64,000 nucleotides of DNA from Margaritispora aquatica (lineage: Eukaryota > Ascomycota > Leotiomycetes > Helotiales > Discinellaceae). The stretch covers positions 1,506,833 to 1,570,832 of the forward strand of contig VJWN01000012.1 in assembly GCA_007644065.1 (NCBI GenBank), read 5' to 3'. The translations under genes were made by a program, and so were the position numbers. The notes below the pieces were generated by a model. That model worked only from the letters and a program-made list of their open reading frames with translations. It searched no databases and was not told the DNA's origin. Positions within the stretch are counted from its first letter, which is position 1. Every line of letters starts with the position of its first letter. Positions 13,028 through 24,839 of the stretch are shown one piece after another.

Positions 13028-13045
13028 GGGGGGGGGGGGGGGGGG
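13028..13045. repeat. G18 homopolymer
   Basis: Eighteen consecutive G on the plus strand, preceded by four GGACAAT units (about 12985-13018). Confidence 0.95.
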
Positions 13046-13633
13046 AAACAATGGATCCATTCCAATGGCAATCCCCCCACTGGTTGGTTCATTGGGCGCA
13101 CAGGCGTTGTCACACTGACACTGACACTGACCGACACGGACCGACACGGACACTGACGGGGGAGAGGTTCTAGAAAAGGGTCTTTTTCCCCGGTTCAAGT
13201 GTCCCCATAAGATAAGTGTTCAAATTCAGGAGCGGACCTACGTACCTGTATTTGTACTGTACTGGTCCAAGTCCAAGTCCAAGTCCATCTATCCCATATC
13301 GTTCTTCTCCACTTATAAGTAACTCGAACTACTGGAAGGAAGTACTGGAAGGAGGTACTGGAAGTACTAGAAGTGGAAGTAGTTTTACCCTCACCTATCC
13401 ATCCACACCTACCTTACCTTTATGCCCGGGTCTATCTATCTGCTGGTATGGGATGGGCCCATGGGATGGGTTCCATTTTCCATTTCTGTTCGTTCGTCTC
13501 CCCTTCCTTTTTCCTTATTCCCTACCATCCATTATTCCCTACCATTATTCCCTACCTTACCCACTTCACTTCACCACTGACTGTCTACAATTCCACAATT
13601 AAAATACAGTTGGCACATACCAAGTAACATACA

Positions 13634-13658
13634 GGGCAGGGCAGGGCAGGGCAGGGCA
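13634..13658. repeat. (GGGCA)5 microsatellite
   Basis: Five perfect GGGCA units, followed within 15 bases by a CT-dinucleotide tract. Confidence 0.95.
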
Positions 13659-14448
13659 CCTTCTCTTGTCTCTCTCTCTCTCTCTTACTCTCTCTTACTC
13701 TCATCTATTAGTACAATATAGTACTGTATGTACCTGTATGTACCTGTATGTACGACCTAAAGGTAACCAGCTAAGGTAGCAGATTACCTTTCCCATTTCC
13801 TCTACTTCCCATACTAAGTTTAGTTTGATTGGCTGCCCCTGACCCTACTACAGTACAATACTGGATCTCCCCCCTACCTTTATTGTCCTATATCCCTACC
13901 TTGCCTTACCTTGCCTTGCTTTGCCCGCCAAGGTACCCGACAGTACTGCACTGGTAAGATCTTACATTCTGTGTCGGCGTTTGCTAAAGTCCCCCACCCC
14001 TCCATCCATTCAGTCTTCTGCCCCTAGAAAGTTTCGGGAAGGGAAGGGAAGGGAATATATCGTGATTTATATTTGGTATCCATCGATCGGTTGATGCAGC
14101 TTGCCCATCCTTTCTCTCTTAAAGAAACCTCGGGGACGGACCAAAACCAAAACCAAACCCTGAACCTGAACCTGAACCTGAACTCCCTCCATCCCTCCCT
14201 CCACCTCTCGCTACCACTACCACTACCACTACCACTACCACTCCCACTCCCACTCCCGCTATCTTTCTTACCTGAGGTAGGTACTTGAGCTTGGCTCCAG
14301 CCAGACTCACAGGGCGCCCCCGCATTCTCCAACGCCAGCCAGTCACAACCAGAGAAACCCCTCCACTGCAGAATTCCACGACATACAGCATACAGCATAC
14401 AGCATACAGCAGCATACAAAAGCAAACCACCTTCACAAGATATCAAAT

Positions 14449-16001
14449 ATGAGCATTCTTCAAAGTCTCATCGCGGCCGTGCCGGTCGTGCTGGCTCTTT
14501 CGGCGGCAGTAGTAGTCCTGGGAGCGTGCAAACGTCGTTATTTCTCGCCATTGAGTGATATCCCAGGTCCTTGGGCGGCCACTTTCTCGGCGTCCCTTTG
14601 GCAACTTTGGCATATCTTCAAAGGTCACATTGAAGTCGCCGTTATTAAAGAGCATCAGAAGCATGGTGAGTCGTTCCGCACGCCTAACTCGAGAATGGTG
14701 CGACTAACCAGAAATTCACAGGTACCTTTGTTCGCATAGGTCACAATGAGGTCTCGATCTGCGATTCTGCTGCCATTCGGGCGGTCCTCATGTCACACAT
14801 GGATAAAGGACCAACCTACGCCATCTTCAGCATGCCAGACAAGCGTTACGTCAATCAAATGGCCGAGCTGAGCTTCAAGGAGCACACCCGGAAAGCTAAG
14901 AACTTGGCTGCAGGATACAGTGTGACAAACGTGATCAAGACCGAGCCCTATATCGACCAAGCCCTCCAGCATCTTCGCAGTCAACTCGAGAACCTAGGCA
15001 ATCTCAAGCAACCCGTAGCCTTTGAGCAATGGTTCAATTATCTCGCCTTCGATGTCCTGGGTGAGGCGACCTTCTCGCAAAGCTTCGGTTTCTTGGAGAC
15101 AGGCAAGGATCTGGGAGACACCGTCGCCAACAATGTCTTTCTGCGCATCTACATCTCAGTTCTCGGTCACTTTCCATGGGCCCACGATTGGCTCCTTGCC
15201 AATCCGCTGATTGAGATGTTCAACCTCACCCCAGCCATGCACGTTTTCGACACCTGTCTCGCCGCCATCAAGTCACGCTCGCAAAACACCGAAGTCCGCC
15301 GCGACATGCTCGAGCAGTGGAAGATCCAACTGGCCAAATACCCGGACCGCATGGACGAGATCGAGATCCTCACCAACGCCGTCGGTAACTTGGGTGCAGG
15401 CTCCGACACCGTCAGCTCCGTGCTCCAGGCCTTCGTGTACCACATGATTCACGACCAGGAGATGCTCGCCCTGCTGCGCAAGGAACTTGACACCAGCAAC
15501 CTGAGCGACGTCCCCACCTTCGAGGAGACGCAGAACCTCCCCATCTTCCAAGCCTGCCTCAAGGAAACCCTCCGCTTCCACACCCCTGTCGGCTTCGGCC
15601 TCACCCGCGTCGCGCCGCCCGAGGGCGTCACGGTCTGCGGGCGCACCTTCGCCGCCGGCACCATCCTCTCCGTCAACCTGTGGGCGCTGCACCGGATGCC
15701 CTCGCTCTTCGGCGCCGACGCCGCCGTCTTCAACCCCCGACGCTGGCTCAACCTCGACCCGGCCCAGGCCTCGGCGATGAACAGCAACATGGTCGCCTTT
15801 GGTGCGGGTTACAACCAGTGTCCCGGCCAGAACCTGGCCAAGATCGAGCTGTACAAGACGGCGGCCATGATGCTGCGGGATTTCGACGTCGAGCTCGTGG
15901 ACCCCAAGAAGGAGTGGACCTATGAGAATTACTTTACCGTGGCACCGCACTCGTGGCCTTGCCAAGTCAGGAGACGCGATAGCAAGCTAGTTGCTGTGTA
16001 G
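14449..16001 (+). CDS. Cytochrome P450 monooxygenase
   Basis: Two exons, 14449..14665 and 14722..16001, phase 1, giving 498 aa, a usual microsomal P450 length. The N-terminal anchor is at residues about 3-26 (LIAAVPVVLALSAAVVVLG), followed by the proline hinge IPGPWAA. The I-helix AGSDT is near residue 298, the K-helix ExxR (KETLR) near 353, the NPRRWL (PERF-like) region near 415, and the haem-binding loop FGAGYNQCPGQNLA with its Cys near 438. It is an ER-membrane haem-thiolate oxygenase; the substrate cannot be read. It is divergent from a LaeA-like methyltransferase. Codons in the second exon are strongly C-ending and GC-rich, unlike most other genes in the window. Confidence 0.93.
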
Positions 16002-16612
16002 GGAGTGAGGTTCTTGGTTGCTTGTTTGCTTGTCAACGCTACATCGATAGGTAGCCCAAAGGCTATTGTCGAGGTGTCGAAATGTGCCTTGGATTTCCTT
16101 GACCTACGCCTGCCGAATGGCTTTTAGATCCTACCACCTCCCTTACCTTAAAATCTCCATGGAGGCATTTTATGTTATTTCATTTTCAATCAGGAGGTTC
16201 GACGACGGCGCGTTAGATGGATGAATAGATGGATGGATGCGTGAATGCGTGGACATCGCACATCTCTAGATGATACCTACCTTACCCTACCTTACCTACC
16301 TTACTCATGAGACATGAACACAACACCTTTTGTGAATAGCACCTGGGACGGCATTGACTGCTTTGGCGTGGCGCGGCGTGGAGTGGGAGCATTGTGTTTA
16401 CATTTGCGTTCGCATGCGCATACATAGGATATGAGATCCTGTTGAATCAGACGACTAATGAATGACTTTACGATTTTATGTCCCTTTCTTTTCTCCGTTC
16501 CGTGGAGAATGAATGAATGAACGAATAAACGAGTACTAAAGTAGTCATGAGGTATCAAATTGCTTTTGTCTTTCTATCTCTCTGTGTTTCCCTCTCTCCT
16601 TCTTTCTATCCA

Positions 16613-16651
<39 letters not shown>

Positions 16652-17069
16652 TTCTAACCCAGCGACGGATGGTGGTGATAAACATATTAATAGTCCCCGC
16701 GCTTTTCTCATGCTCTAGAAAACAAAAAGCCGCACCACCGTTGCCGACCAACCAATTCCAGGACCTCCCTCCCTCCTACCCTCCATTCGCCTATTATACA
16801 ATTATACACTTATTTATACTTGACCATATATCAATCAATCAATCAATCAATCGACCACAGCCAGCCAGCCAGCCAAGCCAGACAAGGAAAATCCGCTTTA
16901 GTCCAGTCCAATCCAGATCCGTTCAATCCAGTGCAGTTCAATCCAAATCCATTCCATACAAAACCCAACAGCGAAAAAAAAAAACTATATACATAAGAAA
17001 ATCGTGCGGTTTTGAGCGGAAGTGAGCGTGAGCATTAAATTACTGCATCAAAAAAACAGGAATCGATAG
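16002..17069. other. Intergenic, convergent 3' regions with microsatellites
   Basis: This lies between the P450 stop and the phytochrome stop. It holds CTTAC repeats (16275-16305), a TC run (16617-16648), a TCAA run (16831-16852), GCCA repeats and CAGTCCA-type repeats (about 16895-16960). No gene is seen. Confidence 0.55.
16617..16648. repeat. (TC)n dinucleotide microsatellite
   Basis: Roughly sixteen consecutive TC units. Confidence 0.9.
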
Positions 17070-20000
17070 TCAGGGAAAGAACCACCCCCCTCTGCCACCG
17101 GGAATGAAGAGACAGTCGCGCTTCATGTTGCGATCCTTGAGCCCCGCGAGGAGCGTGTTCAGCGTGGGGAAGTCGATGGGCTTTTGCAGCCAGCCGTCGA
17201 ATCTGTGAGAGAGTGTGTGTTAGTTGGGATTTAGGTTTCCTGACAAGGACTATGTGGGAGGGGCAAAAAAAAAAAAAAAAAACTCACCCGCTCTGTATGC
17301 ATTCGAATCTCCCGTCTTCTCCTAAGTCGGCCGAGACGGCAATGATGGGCACGCGAGGCTTGGGCGAGGAATCCCGCTGTTTTTCGCGCGCGATGCGCTT
17401 GGATTCTTTCTCCCAGTAGCGGATCATCTTTGTCGAGAGCTCGCCATCTACAAGTGGCATCTATTTCATCTTGTCAGCATCTTATATCTTAAGCTTGCCA
17501 AAAAGGGAAAAGGGGGGGGGGGGGGCTAACCTTCAAATCCATGAGCACAACATCAACCTTCATACCGCTCGCCACGAACAAATCATGACATTCTTGTCCA
17601 TCTCCAGCTATCGCGACCGTGTGGCCCAACTGCGTGAGCTGCTTATCCAACATTCGCTGCGTCACGAAATTGTCGTCCGCGATCAGCATGTTCAGGCTGA
17701 ACTGTGCTTTCGCAGCCTGCATCTCTGGCTCTGGCATCGGCGCGGTTGAGGCGCGTGAGTGCAAGGAATCCTTTCTTGGTCCGTACTCGTTGACGTGTGG
17801 TTTGGGCGCTGAATCGTAGGTAGCCGACCGGGGGCTGAGGGACTTGTCAGAGCGTGCCTGGGTTTGAGAATTTGAATTTGAATTCGAAGTCGTGGGTGTG
17901 CACGATGAGGAGCGGTATTCGTCGTGTGTGAGGGATTCGTACGTAGCGGCTCTTGGGTTGCTGCTTTGACTCGAGTGGCTTTTTTCGGACATTTGCATGC
18001 TTAGTCTTGAGGAAGATCGAATCTCAGGTAGAGCCGCAGATTCGTACGTGACTGATCTCTGATTAGGCGCCTTCTCTTCTCTGATAGGTTGCCTCTCTTC
18101 TCGGATAGGTTGCCTCTCGACTCGAGAAGGTGTTCTTGGCTCCACGGGGAGCGGGGGCAAAGTCTCAACTCGCTTTTGGGCTTCATTAGGTGGGACGACC
18201 TTATAGGCGTTCATCGGAGCAGAGATTTTCAGTGGTACCGAAGGAGGCGCTCGAGATGCCCCGTTTGTAGGTGCTTTCGTTAGTCCAGAACTAGAGGGAG
18301 AAAACAAATTTCTCAACCGGCGTGGCATGTTTGAAGATTCGGTGGCTTGTACATGTTCGAATGGCAACTCGATAGTGAAAAGTGTACCTCTACCAACCTC
18401 GCTACTGAGTCGAATCTGTCCGTTTACAGCGCGGACATATTTTGCAATTGCAAGGAGGTCAGGATCGGTCTCACTATTAGGTCGTTTAGAATTGGTGTCG
18501 GCAGCGAAAAGCCAATCTTCGTCTGAATGAGCTTGTTCTAGTTGCTGAAATGTGTTCTATTTAATGTTAGTGTTTTTCAATGGAAGCAAGCGATGGAAAG
18601 ACATACATCTAATTCAGCCTCGTTCATTCCTGGACCCGTATCCTGCACTCGGAGACCAATCACCGAGGTATCATCTTTGGTGTTGATGAGATTGATGTCT
18701 ACTTTCACAGAAGGAGCTTTCTTGAAAGCGTTACTAGTTAAATGCGCGAGAAGGTGTTTGAGTTTATCACCGTCACCTTTTACCATCGATGGCAAATGCT
18801 CGTGGACTGCGATTGTTAAATCTAGATTTTTTCTTTGCGCTTCCTTTTGAAGTGCTTTGGTAAGTCTCGAGACTGGGATATATATAAGCATGTAGTCAGA
18901 TTTGTGAATCTTTTTAACTTACCCGTCAAGTTAAGATTGAATGTCTCTTCGGCAGATTGTGCAGAACCTTCCTCTCCGTTAGTAAGTTTAGCAAGGTTGT
19001 CTACTGCTACAGCCATGGAATTCGAGGCTTCCTGAGCCCTGCTCAGAAAATGACGAGTCTTGCTATCAACCTTGTTCTCTAAAGCCATCTCAAGATATCC
19101 TGTGATTGTGTTCAGTGGGTTTCGCACTAGCTTATGTTAGCAATATTCAATTTCCAAAGGCACATCTTTGAAACACTAGATGTGAAGAAAAACTTACATT
19201 CACTAGAAGATGAACGGATCAAGGCCATCTTATCATTGGGTACAGATGATCCTTTTTGGCGCCAGATCTCGACAAATCTTCCATATAGAAGACTTAATAT
19301 TGAGGCTGTATCAACTAGAAAAATGTTAGCCAGAGTCATCTAATGTCAAAGCAAACATACTTTGATCGCCAGTCCACTCTCTACATGTCCCAGCAATAGT
19401 CTCAGTCCAGCGTTGAAAGCTACCCCGAGGATCAAGGTACTCGCTGCCTGCTTTGAACGTCTTGTCGTACGGGTTTCTATGCGGGAGTATCTTAGCAAGC
19501 GATCCTTGGGTGATTTTTACTAAGTTCGAAAGTGCGAAGTTCCAGAGAACTGGTCTATTCTCAAAGTGAAAAATAACTCACCCAGCCCACTTCACTTCCT
19601 TCATCTGACCTCTCCTAAAGAATACCATAAAGTCGTTTAAACCCCCAATGTTGAATGGAACGATGAGTAGGCCAGCGATGCTATTAATTCCAGGAGCATA
19701 TGTAATACCTGGAAAGTCTGCATTGATGTTTATCGAGCTCCTGATCTCAGTGAATCGACATGTCTGAAGATAAGTCATGATAGCGAGCGCTTCCTGATAT
19801 GGGTCGAGTCTTCCAATTGCTCTTGACTCTTCTTCGATGCTTAGCAGCGCAAAGTCTGCATCAACCAAGTTGAGAAGATCAGATGCTGATGCTGCAAGAT
19901 AGCTTGCAGGTGTCTGAGACACTGGATTTACAGGAGGTGGGCGTCTAATCTCGAGGCGTTGCTTCATGATGAGAGATCTGATGTTACTTGCCGCACACTC

Positions 20001-21968
20001 TCCCTATGAATGCATGATTAGTCTTTTCGGGCTCCAAATGAATTCAGGTGTAACTTACAATATTCCTACACAACTCCCTAATTGGAAGTGAAACTCGAAT
20101 GCCAGCATCTCCATAACCATGACAAGCTATCAACCCCCAAAGCTTGCCATCAATCACAGTTGAAATTGATAGAGTGGACCGGACGCTCATGTTTGCGAGG
20201 TACTTGTTGTGCACGGGTGACATTGCACGTAAGTATGAATGGGTCAAATCCAATGGAGTCTGGATATCAGTCTCGTCTCGACAAACCTAGTGTACGAGTT
20301 AGCCGAGTAAACAAAGGAGGGCTACTCTGCTCAAATACCTACTAGTCTAGCTGTTTGCGCACATCGATCATGTAGAATTCGAATTCTGTTAACCACATAG
20401 AGATCGCGAGCTTGCTTTGGAATATCTGCTGCCGGGAAGTGCATGCCTAAATGGAACATCAGTCGCCAATTAATTCTCGACATCTCATCAAAACTTACCT
20501 CTAAAAACATCTACACACGCTCTTGGATTGACAAGTTCAGCATCCACACACCCATTCATTTGTTCGTCAAATCGATAGAACATGACTCTGTGAAAGCCAG
20601 TCAATTGCACAATTAGACCAACTGTGACGTCCATGAGTTCCTGCACAGTTGAGCAGGCAGTGATTTGTTGCTGAGCTTGAGACATGGCATTGAACACATC
20701 TAAGGACGAAAACTCCTTGTTCTTTCGAGTCCTTGCAATTTCAATGACTGGTAATGGTTTACTTGCTATTGTCGTACTCTTCTCAAATTCCTCTGGCGTG
20801 ACCTCGTGGTCCATATGCCGTACAGGAGATTCTGGCTGCTCAGTAAGTCAGAATAATATCCCGAATATGACGGCAAGGTTCGGAGCTAAAAGGTAATATT
20901 GCCTTGGACATATCTTGTAGAGTTCACCATAAGACAGGACCCTATGTGTAAGTCCCTTGCAAACACTGTACCCGAATAAGAGTTTGTCACTAACCAGAGA
21001 TTTCGCCATTCGCATGTCGTTCAAATAAAATGCATCAAGATATTCTTCGAACTCGCATATCACCAGATTCGAAGGGCTCGGCGCTAGATGAATAGCACAC
21101 CACTAAACCAAGAGTCAGCACACCCTGTTAAGGTTTACTAAACAACAGCTCGTAGGAATCGGTGACTCTGGGGTAATAGAGGGGTAGAGTTGGAGACCTA
21201 CTAATCGGATTTCGGGTTCATACGGAAATGTAAGGTGTATTTGGAAGACGTCTAGCCTAGTCTCGTCTTTAAGCGCATCGACGTTTTGTAAAGAATGATT
21301 GATTCTGGCAGTCATCTCTGCTCTCCCATCAGGCCGTAGAATGTCCAAGAAAGACGTCATGGTGAACAGATGCTCTGGGCCGTATCCTAAGATTTTCCTT
21401 GTATTTTCACTGGCGATCCGAATCTCAAGCTGGCCATGCGCACTGTATTTCAACCCCAATAAAGCACCATATGATTGAATTGCACCTGGTGTATGGATTG
21501 GCTCATCTTCACACCTTCGATAAGGGTTTCCATCTTTCCTGACAGCGTCACTTGGTAGTACACCAACGGGCCCTGACTTGAGGAACAGGAACTTCGATCT
21601 TTCCGAAACCTTTCTATTATTTGGCCCTTCTCCGCGGTTACTGTCATTCTCGGGGCTACTAGGTGGTGGGCTATCGTCACTGCGAGATGCTGTAGGACTG
21701 CTGTCTGTATGCATATCATTGTATTTCTGTTTCTGCGTCAGCTTCCGATTCTCTTCCCTGCCAGCCAACTCACCGGTTCTGCTATTCTTGCATTCTGAGC
21801 AAGCCATGGCATATCTACTTCATTGCGTTGATTCCGGATAGGGAACACTCGCTCTACTAAATCATTTGGGGGCAAATGTGGTACTGGCTTCGAAGGATTT
21901 GGCTGATTTGGCTTATCGTGGTTTGGCGTTCGCTGAACGTTACTCTTGCGACCTAAAAGTTTATGCAT
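17070..21968 (-). CDS. Fungal phytochrome (PAS-GAF-PHY-HK-REC) with degenerate kinase core
   Basis: Fourteen exons in consistent phase: 21968..21774, 21726..21202, 21102..20995, 20835..20499, 20446..20343, 20286..20059, 20003..19582, 19476..19361, 19314..19198, 19126..18923, 18872..18607, 18556..17531, 17460..17288, 17202..17070; 1317 aa. The exon-4 acceptor could be 3 nt further upstream. The PAS region holds RRCEDEPIHTPGAIQSYGAL, with the bilin-binding Cys near residue 136. GAF has FPAADIP (about 391-397), SPVHNKYL and WGLIACH; PHY has DPRGSF (about 655). The H-box reads SSELRNPLNTI (about 716) with Ser where the phosphorylated His should be. N-box Asn and DTGPG (G1) remain, but the glycine-rich G2 box reads TDPDLLAIAKY. 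The receiver keeps IADDN, VVLMDLK and QKP. A linker of about 220 residues has three R[SA]xTY[ED]S repeats. Photosensing is likely; His autophosphorylation is not. Confidence 0.92.
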
Positions 21969-23441
21969 CGTATCTTTTATTGATCGAGTTCTAGAAGCAG
22001 GAAATATTAAAAAGAGCTATTCATGGGTGAGAGTGCTCAGAGGTTGTATCTTATACAAGGACGGCAAGAAGAAATATGAAAGAGGGGAAAGAAGAAAGAT
22101 CTACCCCGAAGTACTCAGTTATAGTTCAAGAAACACTTTGAGACTGGCGCAACAAAACACAAAAAATACAAAAATAGTCCGTCGCTCCAACTCAAATCAG
22201 ACTTCTGATGCTTTTCTTGAGCCGAGCTTGCACCGTTTCTTTTGGGTGATTATCCTCGAAACTCGACTGCACCTGCAGTCGGTAAAGTGGCACTGTAAGC
22301 AAATCAAATGCGATACTACTTGGTTTACCCCATGATGGGACTAGATGAGATACACTGGTTACTTGTGATCGTCGTTGAAGCCAATGAATTCCTAGAGAAG
22401 TGCGGACATTGTCTGACAGATTGGGAAGACAATGTAAGACCCTGTGTAAAGAAGTCGATAGTTCAACGTCCCGGAAGCCCTCCGGACCCAAGCGAGTTGG
22501 TTTGGTCTCATTTTAGAGGCATGACTCGACAGCGCGGCAAAGCAAAGACGTGAAAAACAGGAATAAAGCAGGCATAAAAGTGGTCGAAAAGTGGCAGAAG
22601 CCGCAAAAAGAAGAAAAAGGATTTACAGCCTCAGACCCAAAGATGATCTATCAACATCGACCCTATGTCTCACCCTTGCAAGCTGAAGCCACTTCGCGAC
22701 CACCACGCGAGAATAGACCGTGGCGTCTTAACCCCGCTGAAGACGAAGCAACACAAAAGTCACAAAGGATGAAGAATGGAGATTTTAGGGTAACCTGAAC
22801 CTCCCTGAGGAGGGATTGTCGACTACCGGCAGCCCCTGATTGAAGAACGAGAGACATGATTTCATTGAGTGATGAAATTATGATAGTCCGACAGACTTGG
22901 TCAAACTGCCTTTCGGAGATTTATGATGAAGTTGTTTTCGAAAGTACGAAGGCAAGACAAGGGTGACGGGAGCTCGTTGAAGAGCTCGAGAAACGGCGGG
23001 AGGAGCTTGGTTGTTTGAATAAAGTTTTGACACGAACAGACGTGGAGGTCGGTCGTCCGAACTATGGAGCTAGTTTTCTTGTTCATCAAGTAAAGCTGGA
23101 CTAGCTTTGCCCTAGCCTTTATCGGGCTTTCTTTATATTGGCAACCTTCATGTCAGGTACTGTAAGCTAGTCAAGCGAGAAGATTTATAGACTGTGACTA
23201 CATCACTTCCCATACTCAATACTTCAGGCTTCAGCTTATGACAGTTACCGGGTTTGTACAGTAAGCAGTTGATATCAAAGCCTCTCATCAGGATTGGTTC
23301 TTGGTTTAGGAAACAAGAAGCTACTGAAGATCTGATTTTGGATATACATGTCAAATTATTCCAATACCAGTGAGATGGATAGGCAAGAAAATCAACCAGG
23401 GTTCTCCTCCTTAAGCATGACAGACCAAGTAACTCCACATG
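21969..23441. other. Intergenic upstream of phytochrome
   Basis: About 1.5 kb with no supported gene; short frames have no domain. It contains the phytochrome promoter and the 3' flank of the next minus-strand gene. Confidence 0.5.
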
Positions 23442-24479
23442 CTAAATGAGACAGTCGGAATCTGTCGCAACCGTCCACTTCAAAGTATATATCCAGCAAA
23501 GCGGTCCCGTCCGAGAAAGTTTGCGTCGAGTTCTCTCTACACAATCTGGAGGAGTATTGAGATCTGTTGGCCGACACTCGGGAGCACCACCACAATGAGG
23601 ACACGATCGACTCCAGAACCACGCCGGAGCATCCCATGAATTCGTTGTCATTTTAGAGTTTCCGGTACTCAATACACAGCGCTCCTTCAGCGGAAATCTC
23701 CAAGTCTTTGCCCAATCCATGATGGACAGAAGTTCTCCTCTTTGGTCATCACCTGTCTCAAACTCTATCGTCAATTCCTTGAGTGAACCCAATTGTGAAA
23801 ATGCTCCTCCCCACCCATTAATGTTCCAAGGAACAACCTTGCCCTGCTTGCTTGCTTTGATATCTTCTTTCATTTGGGAAGGATGGGTGGCTCCACCTCC
23901 AATACCACGATTGGGATTGATGCTCAGCGGATTGCTGCTTTCATTCCACCACCAGTCTGTCTTTCGTATAGAGATCTTAAGTCTCTCGATACTCTGCATA
24001 TAATCCTGCTTGCAAAGCTTTGAAAACGATTGTTCGAGCCAGAACATCTGAGTAAACAGATGCATCTCTGTCACAAGTTTAGCCTGCCATGGTTTGAGGC
24101 CAGTGAAAAGTCGATCTTCCATCTCATGCCCGAAGCGATCATACCAGCCATGACGAGCTGGTGGTCCAGTCTCTGGAGAGTGCCAAAAAACGTGTTCCTT
24201 GGAGCGAAGAGGTAGATAGTATGTCTCCAGATAAATCCTACGACAAGTAAGTAGCAGAGAGATGGAAATAGTCCACTTTGCTCTATATCCAGGTCTACTG
24301 AACGTCGAAGGGTAGATTAGAAGTGGATCCGTTGATTCATCTTCTGATAGGGAATATTGGAATATCTGTTCGCGAAGCTCTGCAGGAAAATGTCCGCTGT
24401 AGAATGGGGAGGCTGGTTGTGGTAAGACATTAAGTGGACGTTGATGGATTGGGAGTTCTTCAATTAGAGCTGAATTCAT
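23442..24479 (-). CDS. Conserved fungal hypothetical protein with F-box-like N-terminus
   Basis: A single open exon of 345 aa. After a Pro-rich leader, residues about 30-45 read SGHFPAELREQIFQYSLSED, the L-P-x-E-[LI]-R-x-x-[IV] pattern of fungal F-box-like proteins. LLLTCRRIYLETYYLPL follows near residue 80, then a Trp-rich middle part (TDWWWNE) and a C-terminal LCWIYTLKWTVA strand. Such proteins are numerous in filamentous fungi, and some may act as substrate adaptors of SCF ubiquitin ligases. No Zn-binding or catalytic site stands out, although CPHCGGAPEC near residue 292 is Cys-rich. No introns are needed. Function is unknown. Confidence 0.65.
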   Translation of the reverse strand: MNSALIEELPIHQRPLNVLPQPASPFYSGHFPAELREQIFQYSLSEDESTDPLLIYPSTFSRPGYRAKWTISISLLLTCRRIYLETYYLPLRSKEHVFWHSPETGPPARHGWYDRFGHEMEDRLFTGLKPWQAKLVTEMHLFTQMFWLEQSFSKLCKQDYMQSIERLKISIRKTDWWWNESSNPLSINPNRGIGGGATHPSQMKEDIKASKQGKVVPWNINGWGGAFSQLGSLKELTIEFETGDDQRGELLSIMDWAKTWRFPLKERCVLSTGNSKMTTNSWDAPAWFWSRSCPHCGGAPECRPTDLNTPPDCVERTRRKLSRTGPLCWIYTLKWTVATDSDCLI

Positions 24480-24839
24480 TGCAAAATGATCAGCCAGGTA
24501 AAGATAAAGAATTAGGGGAACAAAATAGACGCAGCTAGAAATTTCAAGAGAAGCTGAAAATTCGAGAATTATACACGATGGTAGTGTTGAGTTGTCAGCC
24601 AGGAATTAGGCAACAGATCAGCCCCGCACCAACTCATATCACATGATTGACTTCTGCTGCATGCAGGGTGACTTTGAGAAGATGTCGAGCAGAAGGAGAA
24701 TAAAAGTGTGAATGCCTCAAGATATCTCCGAAATTGGCCAGCTCTAAAGTTTGGTAATCGGGATGCATTTCAATCTCTACCCGAGCTATCATTATCCGAA
24801 AAGCCATCCAGTTCAGCTTGCTTCCTCCCACTGAGACCG
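24480..24839. other. Intergenic, no gene seen
   Basis: This is the promoter side of the F-box-like gene. A minus-strand open stretch at 24634-24855 is only the shifted frame of the decayed copy described at 24840. Confidence 0.4.

Larger units (their letters stand above)
12498..14448. promoter_or_regulatory. Shared upstream region of methyltransferase and P450, saturated with short tandem repeats
   Basis: This 1.95-kb stretch separates the two divergent start codons. It contains at least ten different simple repeats, including GGTATG, GGACAAT, an 18-base G-run, ACTGAC/CGGACA units, GGGCA, CT tracts, CTGTATGTAC, AACCTG, ACCACT and ATACAGC. No coding frame is supported. Both promoters must lie here. 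Confidence 0.6.

Noticed and set aside
15273..15965. 230-codon minus-strand frame
   Set aside because: Shadow of the P450 exon, favoured by its high GC content.
11229..16001. Secondary-metabolite gene cluster around the LaeA-like gene and P450
   Set aside because: No polyketide synthase, peptide synthetase, terpene synthase or prenyltransferase is in the window; only two candidate genes are adjacent.
19126..19198. Alternative acceptor that might restore a His in the phytochrome H-box
   Set aside because: The other AG in the intron shifts the frame and destroys the RNPLNTI motif; no joint gives a normal H-box.
22550..22798. 82-codon plus-strand frame upstream of the phytochrome gene
   Set aside because: Lys/Glu-rich, no domain, no introns pointing to it; likely chance.
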